35,098 nucleotides of DNA from an uncultured Prevotella sp. (GCA_934202525.1 CAKPYB010000034.1:1-35098); one strand, 5' to 3'. Shown: positions 1 through 7,820, counted from the stretch's first letter. The notes: a model not told the origin generated them from the sequence alone. Numbers and translations: made by a program.

Positions 1-140
1 TTTTGCCCTTACAGGGCGACAGGTTTGCGTCCGTAATTACCCAGGGCGATGCCCTGGGCTAGGAGCTTCTGCCCTTTACCTTTCCCTTCGGCCGGTGACC
101 GTTGGTTCAGGGCGTGTGGGGTAAAACTTGCGAAAGTTCA
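1..140 (+). repeat. MITE-like palindromic element, copy 1 (cut by window edge)
   Basis: This is the right-hand part of an element also found at 7918-8122, 18544-18786 and 25379-25623. It carries the inner hairpin arm (CCCTTACAGGGC), the CCAGGGCGATGCCCTGG palindrome, the GGGCGTGTGGGG segment and the terminal TGCGAAAGTTCA. Unlike the other copies it has 30 extra bases at about 78-107, inside the GCCCTTT/CAGGGC outer hairpin. The left half is outside the window. No gene is visible in 1-204. Confidence 0.75.
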
Positions 141-204
141 GTGACATACAAATGCAGGGGCAATCTGTCTCTTCTGAGAGATACTGACTTGTTTTGTAGA
201 AATA

Positions 205-633
205 ATGATTTTAATAATGAAAACTCGTACAAAAGTAATTATAGTTATCGGCTCTAACAGAAATCAGGAGGAGAATGTATCGAAGGCGTATGAACATCTG
301 AAAAACATGTTCAAGAACAGCCTCTTCGGTCCGCGCATGTGGACTGAGCCTATCGGACTGGAGAATTCAGACAAGTTTCTGAATCAGGTGATGTTGGGGG
401 AAACCATCTGCTCTAAGAAGTCTGTGCTTGCCGCGCTGCGGAGTGTAGAGCAGAGATGCGGACGCAGAATCCGCGGTCCCTATCGTAAGGTAGATGTTCC
501 GCTGGATCTCGACCTTCTGCTCTATGGCGATGAGAAATTGCACGAGAGCGAGTGGGAGCGTGATTATATTCAGAGTTCTATCAGCTACCTCGAAGAAACG
601 GATGCTAAGAGGGATAGGAGATATTTAAGATAA
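205..633 (+). CDS. HPPK-like protein (7,8-dihydro-6-hydroxymethylpterin pyrophosphokinase family)
   Basis: The protein resembles FolK, which transfers pyrophosphate from ATP to hydroxymethyl-dihydropterin in cytosolic folate synthesis. The N-terminal IGSN motif, the FLNQVM segment, the VEQRCGRR helix and the PLDLDLLLYGD motif (Mg-binding DxD type) are all present. At 142 residues it is shorter than E. coli FolK (159) and ends soon after the DLD motif with a WERDYIQSSISYL tail, so the C-terminal PH..m..R..vl.PL section of classical FolK is missing. I recall short HPPK-like proteins with a similar tail in Bacteroidetes, so this may be a family trait. An in-frame ATG at 217 is an equally good start. 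It converges on nrdG with a shared hairpin between them. I am confident of the fold family and less sure of catalytic activity, so no symbol is given. Confidence 0.75.
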   Translation: MILIMKTRTKVIIVIGSNRNQEENVSKAYEHLKNMFKNSLFGPRMWTEPIGLENSDKFLNQVMLGETICSKKSVLAALRSVEQRCGRRIRGPYRKVDVPLDLDLLLYGDEKLHESEWERDYIQSSISYLEETDAKRDRRYLR

Positions 634-670
634 GAAATCCGTGTAATCCGTGTCTGAAAAAAGAAACGGG

Positions 671-715
671 AAACCCGAATCTGGTATGTAGATTTACAAT
701 ACCGGATTCGGGTTT
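671..715. terminator. Bidirectional terminator between folK-like gene and nrdG
   Basis: An inverted repeat with 17-nt arms at 671-687 and 699-715 (16 of 17 paired) has an 11-nt loop. It begins with AAACCC and ends with GGGTTT, giving A/T runs on both sides. It lies between convergent genes and overlaps the last codons of nrdG. Confidence 0.75.
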
Positions 716-1209
716 TCTGTTGTAAGATTGAGTTCTATTACTCTTCCTTCTTTCAGCGACTTCTGCACGTTGATGATGCGCTGGTTGCTGCTGCCCCTGA
801 AGAAGAGGTCTTCATCGCGCAATGCCTGTACGAAAGGGCCGTCTACCAATACATCAATCTGGCGGAGGAGTTCCAGCTGCTCGGGATTCTTTACGAGGTT
901 TTCGAAGAGATAGCCCGTAAAGCACCAGATGCTCTTGCTGCTCTGCTCCCTGATGGCGCGCGCCAGCTCGGCAAAGCCCTTTGCCTGAAACATAGGGTCG
1001 CCGCCCGAGAAGGTGACGTTGGCGAAGGGGTCGCTCATGATTTCCTTCATCAGCTCGTCGGTAGAGGTCATCGTGCCGTGGCTGATGTCCCACGACTGCG
1101 GATTATGGCAGCCCGGACAATGGTTGGGGCATCCCGCACAATAAATGGATGTGCGGAAGCCCGGACCGTCTACCATCGTATCATGTACGATGCTTAATAC
1201 GCTGATCAT
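694..1209 (-). CDS. nrdG: Anaerobic ribonucleoside-triphosphate reductase activating protein
   Basis: NrdG is the radical-SAM activase that installs the glycyl radical on NrdD in the absence of oxygen. The radical-SAM cysteine motif is visible near the N-terminus (YCAGCPNHCPGCHNP, CxxxxxxC/CxxC type), followed by the TFSGGDPMFQ SAM-binding segment. The length of 171 residues is normal for the family. Its start lies one base after the nrdD stop, so the two are translated from one transcript. The final codons (ENPNPVL) lie inside the terminator hairpin at 671-715, so the extreme C-terminus is constrained by RNA structure. Confidence 0.95.
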   Translation of the reverse strand: MISVLSIVHDTMVDGPGFRTSIYCAGCPNHCPGCHNPQSWDISHGTMTSTDELMKEIMSDPFANVTFSGGDPMFQAKGFAELARAIREQSSKSIWCFTGYLFENLVKNPEQLELLRQIDVLVDGPFVQALRDEDLFFRGSSNQRIINVQKSLKEGRVIELNLTTENPNPVL

Positions 1210-1210
1210 T

Positions 1211-3430
1211 TTACTTTTCTCCTCCGATATGGGTTACTCGGTCGTGGAGCTCGGCAAGCTTGCCGCTGTTCCAACGGTCTGTAGTACCTACCAGATAACC
1301 GGTGATGCGCTGCAGCTTGTCGATGTGGTGGCTGCCGCACTTAGGACAAACCTCGAGGTGGGCGTCAGCATTCTCGTAGCCGCAGTCGAGACAGCGGTTG
1401 CGGTTGTGGTTTACTGAGCCGTAACCCATGTTGTACTTATCCATCATGTCTACCACGCTCTCGATAACAGAAGGGTTGTGGGTAGCATCGCCGTCAATCT
1501 CTACATAGAAGATGTGGCCGCCACGGGTCAGGTCGTGGTATGGAGCCTCGATCTGTGCCTTCTTCAGGGCTGTACACTTATAGTATACAGGCACGTGGTT
1601 AGAGTTGGTATAATAGTCGCGGTCTGTAACGCCAGGGATGACGCCAAACTGCTTTCTGTCCTTCTTAGTGAACTTACCGCTCAATCCCTCGGCTGGAGTA
1701 GCCAGGATAGAGTAGTTGTGATGATACTGCTCGCTGAACTCGTTGGCACGGTCGCGCATGTAGGTAACAATCTTCAGTCCCAGCTCCTGTGCCTTCTCGC
1801 TCTCGCCGTGGTGCTTGCCGATGAGGGCAACCAGGCATTCTGCCAGTCCGATGAAGCCGATACCCAGGGTTCCGTGGTTGATGACGCTCTCGATGGTCTC
1901 TTCCGGCTTCAGGTTTTCTGCGCCTACCCAGAGATACTTCATGAGCAGAGGGAACTGCTTGGCCATCGCGGTCTTCTGGAACTGGAAGCGCTCGTCGAGC
2001 TGCTTGGCTGTGATGTCGAGGATATTGTCGAGCTTGGCAAAGAACATGTCGATGCGCTGCTTTTCGTCTTCGATGCCCATGCACTCGATGGCGAGCTTCA
2101 CGATGTTGATGGTAGAGAAGCTCAGGTTACCGCGGGCGATGCTGGTCTTCTCGCCCCAGCGGTCTTCGAACACGCGGGTACGGCAGCCCATGGTTGCAAT
2201 CTCCCACTTGTAGCGCTCCGGATCATCAGCACGCCACTTCTCGTTCTGGTTGAAGGTGGCGTCGAGGTTCAGGAAGTTAGGGAAGAAACGGCGGGCTGTT
2301 ACCTTGCAGGCCAGCTTGTAGAGGTCGTAGTTTCTGTCCTCAGGCAGATAGTTTACGCCTCTCTTCTTCTTCCATATCTGGATAGGGAAGATGGCTGTTT
2401 CGCCATTGCCTACGCCCTGATAGGTGCTCTGCAGGATCTCGCGCATGATGCAGCGGCCCTCGGCGCTGGTATCGGTACCGTAGTTGATGCTTGAGAATAC
2501 TACCTGGTTACCGCCACGGCTGTGGATGGTGTTCATGTTGTGGATGAATGCCTCCATCGCCTGATGCACGCGGTTCACGGTCTTGTTGATGGCGTGCTGC
2601 TCCAGGCGTTCGCGGCCCTGCAGTCCGTCGAGCGGCTTCTCTATGTAGTCGTCGATTGGCGCATCATAGAGGTCGCTCAGGTCTTCGCCTGTCAGCTTCT
2701 CCAGGTTCTTCACCTCTTCCTGGTACGACATGCGTACGTATGGAGCCAGATAGAAGTCGAAGGCTGGGATAGCCTGACCGCCGTGCATCTCGTTCTGGCA
2801 GGTCTCGAGAGAGATACAAGCCAGCACGGCTGCGGTCTCGATGCGCTTGGCAGGGCGGCTTGAACCGTGACCGGCTGTGAAACCGTGGTTCAGAATCACG
2901 TCGAGCGGATGCTGCACGCAGGTGAGACTCTTGGTTGGGTAATAGTCCTTATCGTGAATATGTATATAGTTGTGCATGACGGCGTCGCGTACATCCTCAG
3001 AGAGGAGGTAGTCGTCGACGAATGGTTTGGTTGTTTCTGAAGCGAACTTCATCATCATGCCGGCTGGTGTGTCGGCATTCATGTTGGCGTTTTCACGGGT
3101 GATGTCGTTGTTCTTGGCATTGACGATGCTCATGAACACGTCGCGTGTCTTCGCCTTGCGGGCGATGTTACGCTGGTTACGGTATGCGATATACTTCTGG
3201 GCAACATCTTTGCGGGCACTCTTCATGAGCTCCATCTCGATGGCGTCCTGAATGGCCTCAACGCTCATCTGGCTCTTGCCGCGATAAGAGATGTGGTCGG
3301 TTATCTGCTCGATAAGAGTGGTATCTTCACCCTTGTCGGTATGCAACATGGCCTTGCGAATGGCTGCCATGATTTTCTGTTCGTTGAATCCAACGATGCG
3401 TCCGTCACGCTTTACTACTGTCTGGATCAT
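1211..3430 (-). CDS. nrdD: Anaerobic ribonucleoside-triphosphate reductase, catalytic subunit
   Basis: NrdD (class III ribonucleotide reductase) reduces NTPs to dNTPs under anoxia. The N-terminal ~90 residues form an ATP-cone allosteric domain (VVKRDGRIVGFNEQKIMAAI). The middle holds the glycyl-radical-enzyme barrel. Near the C-terminus a four-cysteine zinc site (CLDCGYEN...CPKCG) precedes the glycyl radical motif RITGYLVGT. At 739 residues it is full length. The start ATG at 3430 is the first in frame and is followed by a normal ATP-cone. A TATCTTTG promoter lies about 90 bp upstream. Transcription continues into nrdG. A strictly anaerobic lifestyle fits the rest of the window. Confidence 0.97.
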   Translation of the reverse strand: MIQTVVKRDGRIVGFNEQKIMAAIRKAMLHTDKGEDTTLIEQITDHISYRGKSQMSVEAIQDAIEMELMKSARKDVAQKYIAYRNQRNIARKAKTRDVFMSIVNAKNNDITRENANMNADTPAGMMMKFASETTKPFVDDYLLSEDVRDAVMHNYIHIHDKDYYPTKSLTCVQHPLDVILNHGFTAGHGSSRPAKRIETAAVLACISLETCQNEMHGGQAIPAFDFYLAPYVRMSYQEEVKNLEKLTGEDLSDLYDAPIDDYIEKPLDGLQGRERLEQHAINKTVNRVHQAMEAFIHNMNTIHSRGGNQVVFSSINYGTDTSAEGRCIMREILQSTYQGVGNGETAIFPIQIWKKKRGVNYLPEDRNYDLYKLACKVTARRFFPNFLNLDATFNQNEKWRADDPERYKWEIATMGCRTRVFEDRWGEKTSIARGNLSFSTINIVKLAIECMGIEDEKQRIDMFFAKLDNILDITAKQLDERFQFQKTAMAKQFPLLMKYLWVGAENLKPEETIESVINHGTLGIGFIGLAECLVALIGKHHGESEKAQELGLKIVTYMRDRANEFSEQYHHNYSILATPAEGLSGKFTKKDRKQFGVIPGVTDRDYYTNSNHVPVYYKCTALKKAQIEAPYHDLTRGGHIFYVEIDGDATHNPSVIESVVDMMDKYNMGYGSVNHNRNRCLDCGYENADAHLEVCPKCGSHHIDKLQRITGYLVGTTDRWNSGKLAELHDRVTHIGGEK

Positions 3431-3799
3431 TTTAGTATTACTTTTACGATTGATGTTTAAATTACTTAGTATTAAGTCATTATGACTTGAAGAGGTAGAT
3501 AGGTACCTCCTTTTGACATTGCAAAGATATAAAATATTTCTGAAAGTAATTACTTTTGGACAACTTTTTTATCGTTAAAAAATATTAAGTCACTGATAAT
3601 CAGGCTGAAACGAAAAAGTTTTGGAAAACTTTGACAAATTTCCGTTTTCCGAAACGTTTAAGTTGTTATCTATCAGCGTGTTGCGCATTTTGTGCGCTTG
3701 TGTGCGTTTTTCCCTTGTTGTCTGTGTGCCGTGGCAGGGGGTGGGAATGAAAATCGCCGCAACGCCCGTGTATAGGGCATTGCGGCGATTCGGGGGTGA
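3431..3799 (-). promoter_or_regulatory. nrdD promoter region and leader with two hairpins
   Basis: This 369-bp region holds no gene. On the minus strand the -7 box TATCTTTG is at 3529-3522. The leader that follows contains two small inverted repeats, GAGGTA/TACCTC and AAGTCAT-A-ATGACTT, upstream of the nrdD start. No NrdR-box-like pair was recognised. The far end (3752-3790) is the terminator of the pantothenate kinase gene. The middle (3540-3750) is AT-rich with nothing I could assign. Confidence 0.55.
3752..3790 (-). terminator. Terminator of pantothenate kinase gene
   Basis: A long GC-rich stem (AATCGCCGCAA.GCCC pairing with GGGC.TTGCGGCGATT) with a short loop is followed on the minus strand by TTTTC. 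It sits just past the kinase stop codon. Confidence 0.75.
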
Positions 3800-4633
3800 T
3801 TATTTTGCTTGTCGCTTATAGTCGAGCGCTGCTCCGATGGCGGTGCAGAATTCCGAGTATTTCGGTATCCTGAACCTCACTCCGTAGAGTTTCTCCATGG
3901 CTGGGAATACCTCGCGGCATTGCGGCAGCAGGGTGAGGTTGCCGATGAGCACGAAATCCTTGATGCCCGATTCGAGCGATGAGAGGATGGTAGCCGAACC
4001 TATCGACTGCAGCACCATCCAGATGAGTCCCATGGCGATGTCTTCGCGCGAGGCGTTTGCCTTGGCGTTGCTGAAGAGCGATGCGGTGGCGTTCATCGGG
4101 AGTCCGGGCAGAGGCTTGGCGCTGATGTCGCCTATCAGCAGGTTTATCTTGCTCACGTCGCCGTCTTTGGCGAGGTTGATAATCTGCTTGATGTCGTCGG
4201 TCTTGAGCATGATGCGGCTCAGTCCTGCCAGGGTTCCGCCGCCTATGCCGATGCCTCCGATGTGCCTTATCTCGTTGTCATCGCATTTTACGAGCGATGT
4301 ACCGGTTCCCATGCTCACCACAATCATGCGGTCGAGCTTGCTCTCGTATCGGGCGCCCAGTCCGTCGGCCACGAACTCCTCGCTCTTCGAGGTAGGCAGT
4401 CCGTAGATGGGCTCGTCGATATAGGCAGAACCTACGCCTGTGAGCATCACCTGTTCTACATCGCTCAGCGCAATCTTGTTGTCGTGAAGATACTTGCCGA
4501 AGGCTCCGTAGAGCGAGGTGATAGGGTCGGTGGCTTTGATGCGGATGGGGCTAACCACCACGCCGCTTTCATCGATACCCACAATCTTGGTCGTAGAGAT
4601 GCCTACGTCGATTCCTATAACAATCTTTTTCAT
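3800..4633 (-). CDS. coaW: Type II pantothenate kinase
   Basis: The protein catalyses the first step of coenzyme A synthesis, phosphorylating pantothenate. It has the ASKHA-type phosphate-1 loop at the N-terminus (IGIDVGISTTKIVGID), a catalytic Glu region (TSKSEEFVADGLGAR), the MGTGTSLVKCDD phosphate-2 segment and the glycine-rich IGGIGIGGGTLAGLSRIML stretch typical of the Fumble/PanK-II family. The 277-residue length matches bacterial type II enzymes. It lies 46 bp downstream of the DASS transporter on the same strand and ends in a strong hairpin, so the two may be co-transcribed. Type II enzymes are generally not strongly inhibited by CoA, but that is family knowledge rather than something seen here. 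Confidence 0.88.
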   Translation of the reverse strand: MKKIVIGIDVGISTTKIVGIDESGVVVSPIRIKATDPITSLYGAFGKYLHDNKIALSDVEQVMLTGVGSAYIDEPIYGLPTSKSEEFVADGLGARYESKLDRMIVVSMGTGTSLVKCDDNEIRHIGGIGIGGGTLAGLSRIMLKTDDIKQIINLAKDGDVSKINLLIGDISAKPLPGLPMNATASLFSNAKANASREDIAMGLIWMVLQSIGSATILSSLESGIKDFVLIGNLTLLPQCREVFPAMEKLYGVRFRIPKYSEFCTAIGAALDYKRQAK

Positions 4634-4679
4634 TCCTTTATATATATAATAATGTGTATTTTCGCAGATGATGCCCCCT

Positions 4680-6146
4680 CTAGAGCACGCCCATCTTGCA
4701 GAAGGTGATGAGCACGGCGTAGCCCACTATCATGCTCAGGATGCCCACCGTGAGTCCAGCCTTCACCATGTCGGTCTGCTGGATGAGGCCGGTAGAGTAG
4801 GCGATGGCGTTAGGAGGGGTTGAGATAGGCAGCGACATGGCGCAGCTGGCCGATACCGCTACTCCGATGAGGATGGTAGAGGTGCCGCCGATGGTGTTGA
4901 GCTTGTCGCCCATGCCGGCGCATACCACCGTGAGGATAGGGATGAGCAGGGCGGCGGTGGCGGTGTTCGAGATAAAGTTACTCAGGATGAAGCATACCAG
5001 TCCGGATACGATCATGATGACCAGCGGATTGAATTCTGCAAACGGAATGCTCTTTACGGCTGCCTCGGCAAGACCGGTGCCGTTCATCGCCAAACCGAGT
5101 GCGAATCCGCCTGCCACCATCCAGATGACAGCCCAGTCAATCTCCTTCAGATCCTTGGCTGTAATCACTCCCGTAAGGGCGAATACGGCGATAGGGAGCA
5201 TGGCCACGGTGTTGGCGTTGATGCCCAGCTGCTTGCCGAATACCCAGAGCACGATGGTTGCGAGGAAGGTGACAGCCACTACCGTGGTGCGCCAGTTATG
5301 CTGCATGTTGCCCTCGATATTGAGCTCGATGGTCTTGGCAGAGAACGGGAACATCTTGCGGATGATGACCCATGCCATCAGGAGCATGATGAGCACCATA
5401 GGGGCCATGATCAGCATCCAGTCGCCGAAGCTGAGACCCAGGTTCAGTCCTGCAGGGTCGTTCAAAACCTTGAAGGCGAAGGCGTTAGGCGGTGTTCCGA
5501 TAGGAGTTCCCATACCGCCCAGGTTGGCTCCGATAGGGATAGCCATGGTGAGCGCCACGCGACCCTTGCCCGAAGGAGGCAACGATTTGAACACCGGTGT
5601 GAGGAAGGTGAGCATCATGGCGGCGGTGGCTGTATTTGAGATGAACATCGAGAAGATGCCGGTGATGAGCATGAAGCCCAGCAGCACGTTCTCAGAACGT
5701 TTGCCGAATGGCGCAATCAGGGCCTTCGCCATCATCACGTCGAGTCCGCTCTTGGTAGCGGCAATGGCGAGTACGAAACCGCCCAGGAAGAGGATGATGG
5801 TAGGGTCGGCGAAGCACGCCATCACACCCTGATAGTCGAGCAGCTTGCCCATCTCAGCCTCCGAGCCTTGCATGATCTTGAAGGCGGAGTCGCTGACGAA
5901 GAACAGCAGCACGAAGATGATCACTACGCTGGTAGCCCATGCCGGTATGGCCTCGGTGAGCCAGAGCATCACGGCCATGACGAAGATGGCGATGACGCGC
6001 TGCTGCACAATGGTAAGCCCGTCGATGCCGAAGCTATCTATGGGCAGGTTCCAGACGATAACGGTAAGCAGAGCCGTTATGAGAAACAGCAATGCTTTCT
6101 TGCGATTAAAATCGCCATTCAATACTTTCTTTACAGTTTCTTGCAT
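4680..6146 (-). CDS. DASS/SLC13-family sodium-coupled di-/tricarboxylate transporter
   Basis: An inner-membrane symporter of 488 residues with about 11 hydrophobic segments and the internal duplication of the DASS family. The two SNT signature motifs are present (SNTATAAMMLTF in the first half, SNFISNTATAALL in the second), each followed by a proline-containing substrate/sodium loop (PIGTPPNAFAFK and PISTPPNAIAYS). Likely substrates are succinate, fumarate or malate, but specificity cannot be read from the sequence. It has its own TATTTTTG promoter and is followed 46 bp later by the pantothenate kinase gene. Confidence 0.9.
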   Translation of the reverse strand: MQETVKKVLNGDFNRKKALLFLITALLTVIVWNLPIDSFGIDGLTIVQQRVIAIFVMAVMLWLTEAIPAWATSVVIIFVLLFFVSDSAFKIMQGSEAEMGKLLDYQGVMACFADPTIILFLGGFVLAIAATKSGLDVMMAKALIAPFGKRSENVLLGFMLITGIFSMFISNTATAAMMLTFLTPVFKSLPPSGKGRVALTMAIPIGANLGGMGTPIGTPPNAFAFKVLNDPAGLNLGLSFGDWMLIMAPMVLIMLLMAWVIIRKMFPFSAKTIELNIEGNMQHNWRTTVVAVTFLATIVLWVFGKQLGINANTVAMLPIAVFALTGVITAKDLKEIDWAVIWMVAGGFALGLAMNGTGLAEAAVKSIPFAEFNPLVIMIVSGLVCFILSNFISNTATAALLIPILTVVCAGMGDKLNTIGGTSTILIGVAVSASCAMSLPISTPPNAIAYSTGLIQQTDMVKAGLTVGILSMIVGYAVLITFCKMGVL

Positions 6147-6176
6147 TATCTTTCTGTCTTAAGGGTTATTTTCTTG

Positions 6177-6205
6177 CAAAAATACGTGTTTTTTTTGTAT
6201 TTTGC
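6177..6205 (-). promoter_or_regulatory. Promoter of DASS transporter gene
   Basis: The minus-strand -7 box TATTTTTG (plus 6177-6184) has a TTGC-like -33 box about 19 bp upstream. This matches the Bacteroidetes housekeeping promoter pattern. Confidence 0.55.
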
Positions 6206-6245
6206 AAGTTTTTTTGCAGAAATAGTGAAAAAAATGCCGAAAAAT

Positions 6246-6384
6246 ATTGTTGTTTCAAGAAAAAATGCTATATTTGCAGTGGTTTTACCGATAACAGCTA
6301 TCGGTGATGCCAAGAACCTGGAGCACCTGGAAGGGTGATTCAGCGAACCTGATATTGTCTAATCAATTAAAAGGAGATAATGAA
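6246..6384 (+). promoter_or_regulatory. Promoter and ~100-nt leader of small membrane protein gene
   Basis: The -7 box TATATTTG is at 6269-6276, with ATTG 19 bp upstream (6246-6249). The leader contains a 7-bp hairpin (ACCGATA/TATCGGT) and a possible CACC/GGGTG hairpin before AAGGAGA at 6371-6377. This unusually good ribosome site fixes the start at 6385. I could not match the leader to a known riboswitch. Confidence 0.5.
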
Positions 6385-6672
6385 ATGAACAAGTCTGTAG
6401 TATTTATCATCATCCTGCTCGTGATAGTTCTATCTATCATCGTATCGCAGTACTTCCACAAGCGCCACCATGAATATAAGATGGCGGACATCGAGAAGGC
6501 TATCCGCAAGGCTTATCCTAAGGGTATCTGCTCGATAAGCAAGGAAGAACTGGTAACAGCTGTGAAGAAATACTTCCACTGTTCGGCGAAGGAGGCTCAT
6601 TATATAATAGGTGTAGCCCGTCGCAAGAAGCTGGTTGATATCGCTGCAGAATATGTTACCATCATGTTTTGA
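6385..6672 (+). CDS. Small single-pass membrane protein, unknown function
   Basis: A 95-residue protein with an N-terminal membrane segment (residues 4-24, VVFIIILLVIVLSIIVSQYF) and a basic cytosolic domain containing IEKAIRKAYPKGICSISKEELVTAVKKYFHCSAKEAHYII. That domain looks all-helical and could be a small winged-helix or EF-hand-like fold, but I do not recognise a family. The reading frame is open upstream to 6304, but the ATG at 6385 is chosen because AAGGAGA lies 7 bp before it and the upstream part is a structured leader. It stands alone and is followed by a possible structured RNA. Confidence 0.7.
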   Translation: MNKSVVFIIILLVIVLSIIVSQYFHKRHHEYKMADIEKAIRKAYPKGICSISKEELVTAVKKYFHCSAKEAHYIIGVARRKKLVDIAAEYVTIMF

Positions 6673-6699
6673 AATAAGGTAAAAACATTATATACGTTT

Positions 6700-6912
6700 T
6701 AGCCGTGAGGCTAGGCTGTTGATTTAGTTTGAAAAAAAGTATTATTTATTTGAGGCACAAAGGATTGTTAATGACATGCTGATTCCGTAAGGGGAAAGGT
6801 GGGTTAGCATGTTGTATTCGGGCGTCTGGTATGGTACATTGCGTAAACAATTTAACTGCCAGACAAAGTTTACCCTCCCTAGGACTTTTTAAGACCTGGG
6901 GAGGGTTTTACT
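6700..6912 (+). ncRNA. Candidate structured RNA ending in a terminator (type unknown)
   Basis: No coding potential is apparent, but several stems line up on the plus strand: TAGCC-GTGA-GGCTA (6700-6713), ACATGCT (6774-6780) with AGCATGT (6806-6812), GTCTGG (6824-6829) with CCAGAC (6859-6864), and a terminator ACCCTCCC-AGG/CCT-GGGAGGGT (6872-6906) followed by TTTTACTTTT. It lacks SRP, RNase P, tmRNA and tRNA signatures. A 6S-like RNA or a plain long 3' UTR are the alternatives. A clear TAnnTTTG promoter was not found directly upstream, so it may be processed from the 6385-6672 transcript. Confidence 0.35.
6872..6912 (+). terminator. Terminator after small membrane protein / candidate RNA
   Basis: A GC-rich hairpin (ACCCTCCC...GGGAGGGT, loop about 11 nt) is followed by TTTTACTTTT. 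It lies between convergent genes and may also serve the HU-like gene on the minus strand. Confidence 0.65.
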
Positions 6913-6930
6913 TTTCAGGCTCAGCACCTT

Positions 6931-7473
6931 TTATTCAAGTCCATCGCCGCTGTTTTCGCTTCCGGTTCCGCCAGTAGAATCGCCGCCCGATGGGGTATCG
7001 CCTCCGGATGGATTATCGCCGTCGGATGGGGTAGTAGGAGGCGTATCGGTAGAGGTAACCTGCTTCACCACCTTGCCGTTTCGGTCGTAGCAGGTGATGT
7101 TGACGGAGGTCTCTTCGAGTTCCTTCTTGATGTCGGTGTTAGGCACGAAGATGATGTATCGGCGGGTGATGAGGTTGGCGCTCACCTTGTTCACATCCTC
7201 TACGGCGGTAGAGTTAAGACCGAATCGGAGGCTGCCCAGTCCTGGCACAGCCACGCTGTGGCCCTCGGTGGCCCATGCAGCAATCACTTCGCCGATGGCC
7301 GACCATCCGGCGTTGATTACCGCCTTAGGCAATCCGCTGCGAACGGCTGCTTCTTCTATCACCTTCGTGGCGTTGAGCTGGCTGTAGAGTTCAGCCTGCA
7401 TCACGAATGCCCACTTTTGCTTACCTTTTTCGAACGCTACGTTGCGCTCAATAGCTTTTACTTTAATACCCAT
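6931..7473 (-). CDS. HU-related histone-like DNA-binding protein with acidic Gly/Ser/Asp tail
   Basis: The first ~125 residues match the Bacteroidetes HU-like 'histone-like, putative' family: a distinctive N-terminal extension (MGIKVKAIERNVAFEKGKQKW) followed by an HU core (ATKVIEEAAVRSGLPKAVINAGWSAI and VAVPGLGSLRFGL). The last ~40 residues are low complexity, rich in Pro, Thr, Ser, Gly and Asp (GDNPSGGDTPSGGDSTGG). The protein probably binds DNA non-specifically. It lies 88 bp downstream of the smalltalk peptide on the same strand; this pairing recurs in Bacteroidetes, often near DUF3987 genes as here. Promoter control is likely from 7787-7818, next to a 22-bp repeat array. Confidence 0.85.
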   Translation of the reverse strand: MGIKVKAIERNVAFEKGKQKWAFVMQAELYSQLNATKVIEEAAVRSGLPKAVINAGWSAIGEVIAAWATEGHSVAVPGLGSLRFGLNSTAVEDVNKVSANLITRRYIIFVPNTDIKKELEETSVNITCYDRNGKVVKQVTSTDTPPTTPSDGDNPSGGDTPSGGDSTGGTGSENSGDGLE

Positions 7474-7561
7474 AATTTAAATCGTTTTTTTTAATGGTTA
7501 AACAAATCAGTTATTGACAAGTTTCGCAAGTTCTTTACTTCCTTACATGCGAACAATGAGT

Positions 7562-7654
7562 TTACATGCAGCTGGTAACGCCGAGCGTGGTGCCTACGGC
7601 AGTAAGTACGGCGATAATCACCTGCAAGATAGTTTTCCAAACTTCCTTTTTCAT
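7562..7654 (-). CDS. Smalltalk-type peptide (30 aa)
   Basis: The minus strand encodes a 30-residue peptide beginning MKKEVWKTILQVIIAVLTAV and ending in a TTLGVTSCM-type tail, with a TAA stop at 7564-7562. It matches the 'smalltalk' family, one of the shortest recognised Bacteroidetes families, usually found beside an HU-related gene. The sequence is one hydrophobic helix with two N-terminal lysines and a near C-terminal cysteine, so it is probably membrane-associated. Its function is unknown. It is the first gene after the 7787-7818 promoter and precedes the HU-like gene. Confidence 0.85.
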   Translation of the reverse strand: MKKEVWKTILQVIIAVLTAVGTTLGVTSCM

Positions 7655-7786
7655 TTTCTTTTTTCCTTTCTTTTTTTTAATGGTTCAACAATCAGAAAGA
7701 GATTGGGCAGGTGTGCACCCCTGTCGTTTTCCCCTCCGTTTTTTAGTGGTTAATTTTCCATTTGCCGTTCTTGATGAATGACAGTG

Positions 7787-7818
7787 CAAAGATACAACAT
7801 TTTTCTCTGAAAAACAAT
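7787..7818 (-). promoter_or_regulatory. Promoter of smalltalk-HU operon
   Basis: The minus-strand -7 box TATCTTTG (plus 7787-7794) has ATTG 20 bp upstream (plus 7815-7818). A 22-bp tandem array starts 3 bp beyond the -33 box, in the position of an upstream operator. Confidence 0.65.
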
Positions 7819-7820
7819 AG

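Noticed and set aside
1478..2494. Long plus-strand open frames opposite nrdD
   Set aside because: nrdD is unmistakable on the other strand with complete motifs; the opposite frames are by-products of its codon usage.
3540..3750. Possible small RNA or gene between nrdD and the pantothenate kinase gene
   Set aside because: Apart from the nrdD promoter and the kinase terminator there is no consistent stem set or coding frame with a start signal.
6304..6384. Longer N-terminus for the small membrane protein
   Set aside because: The extra codons are in a hairpin-forming leader and place residues before a clean membrane helix; the ribosome site at 6371-6377 favours 6385.
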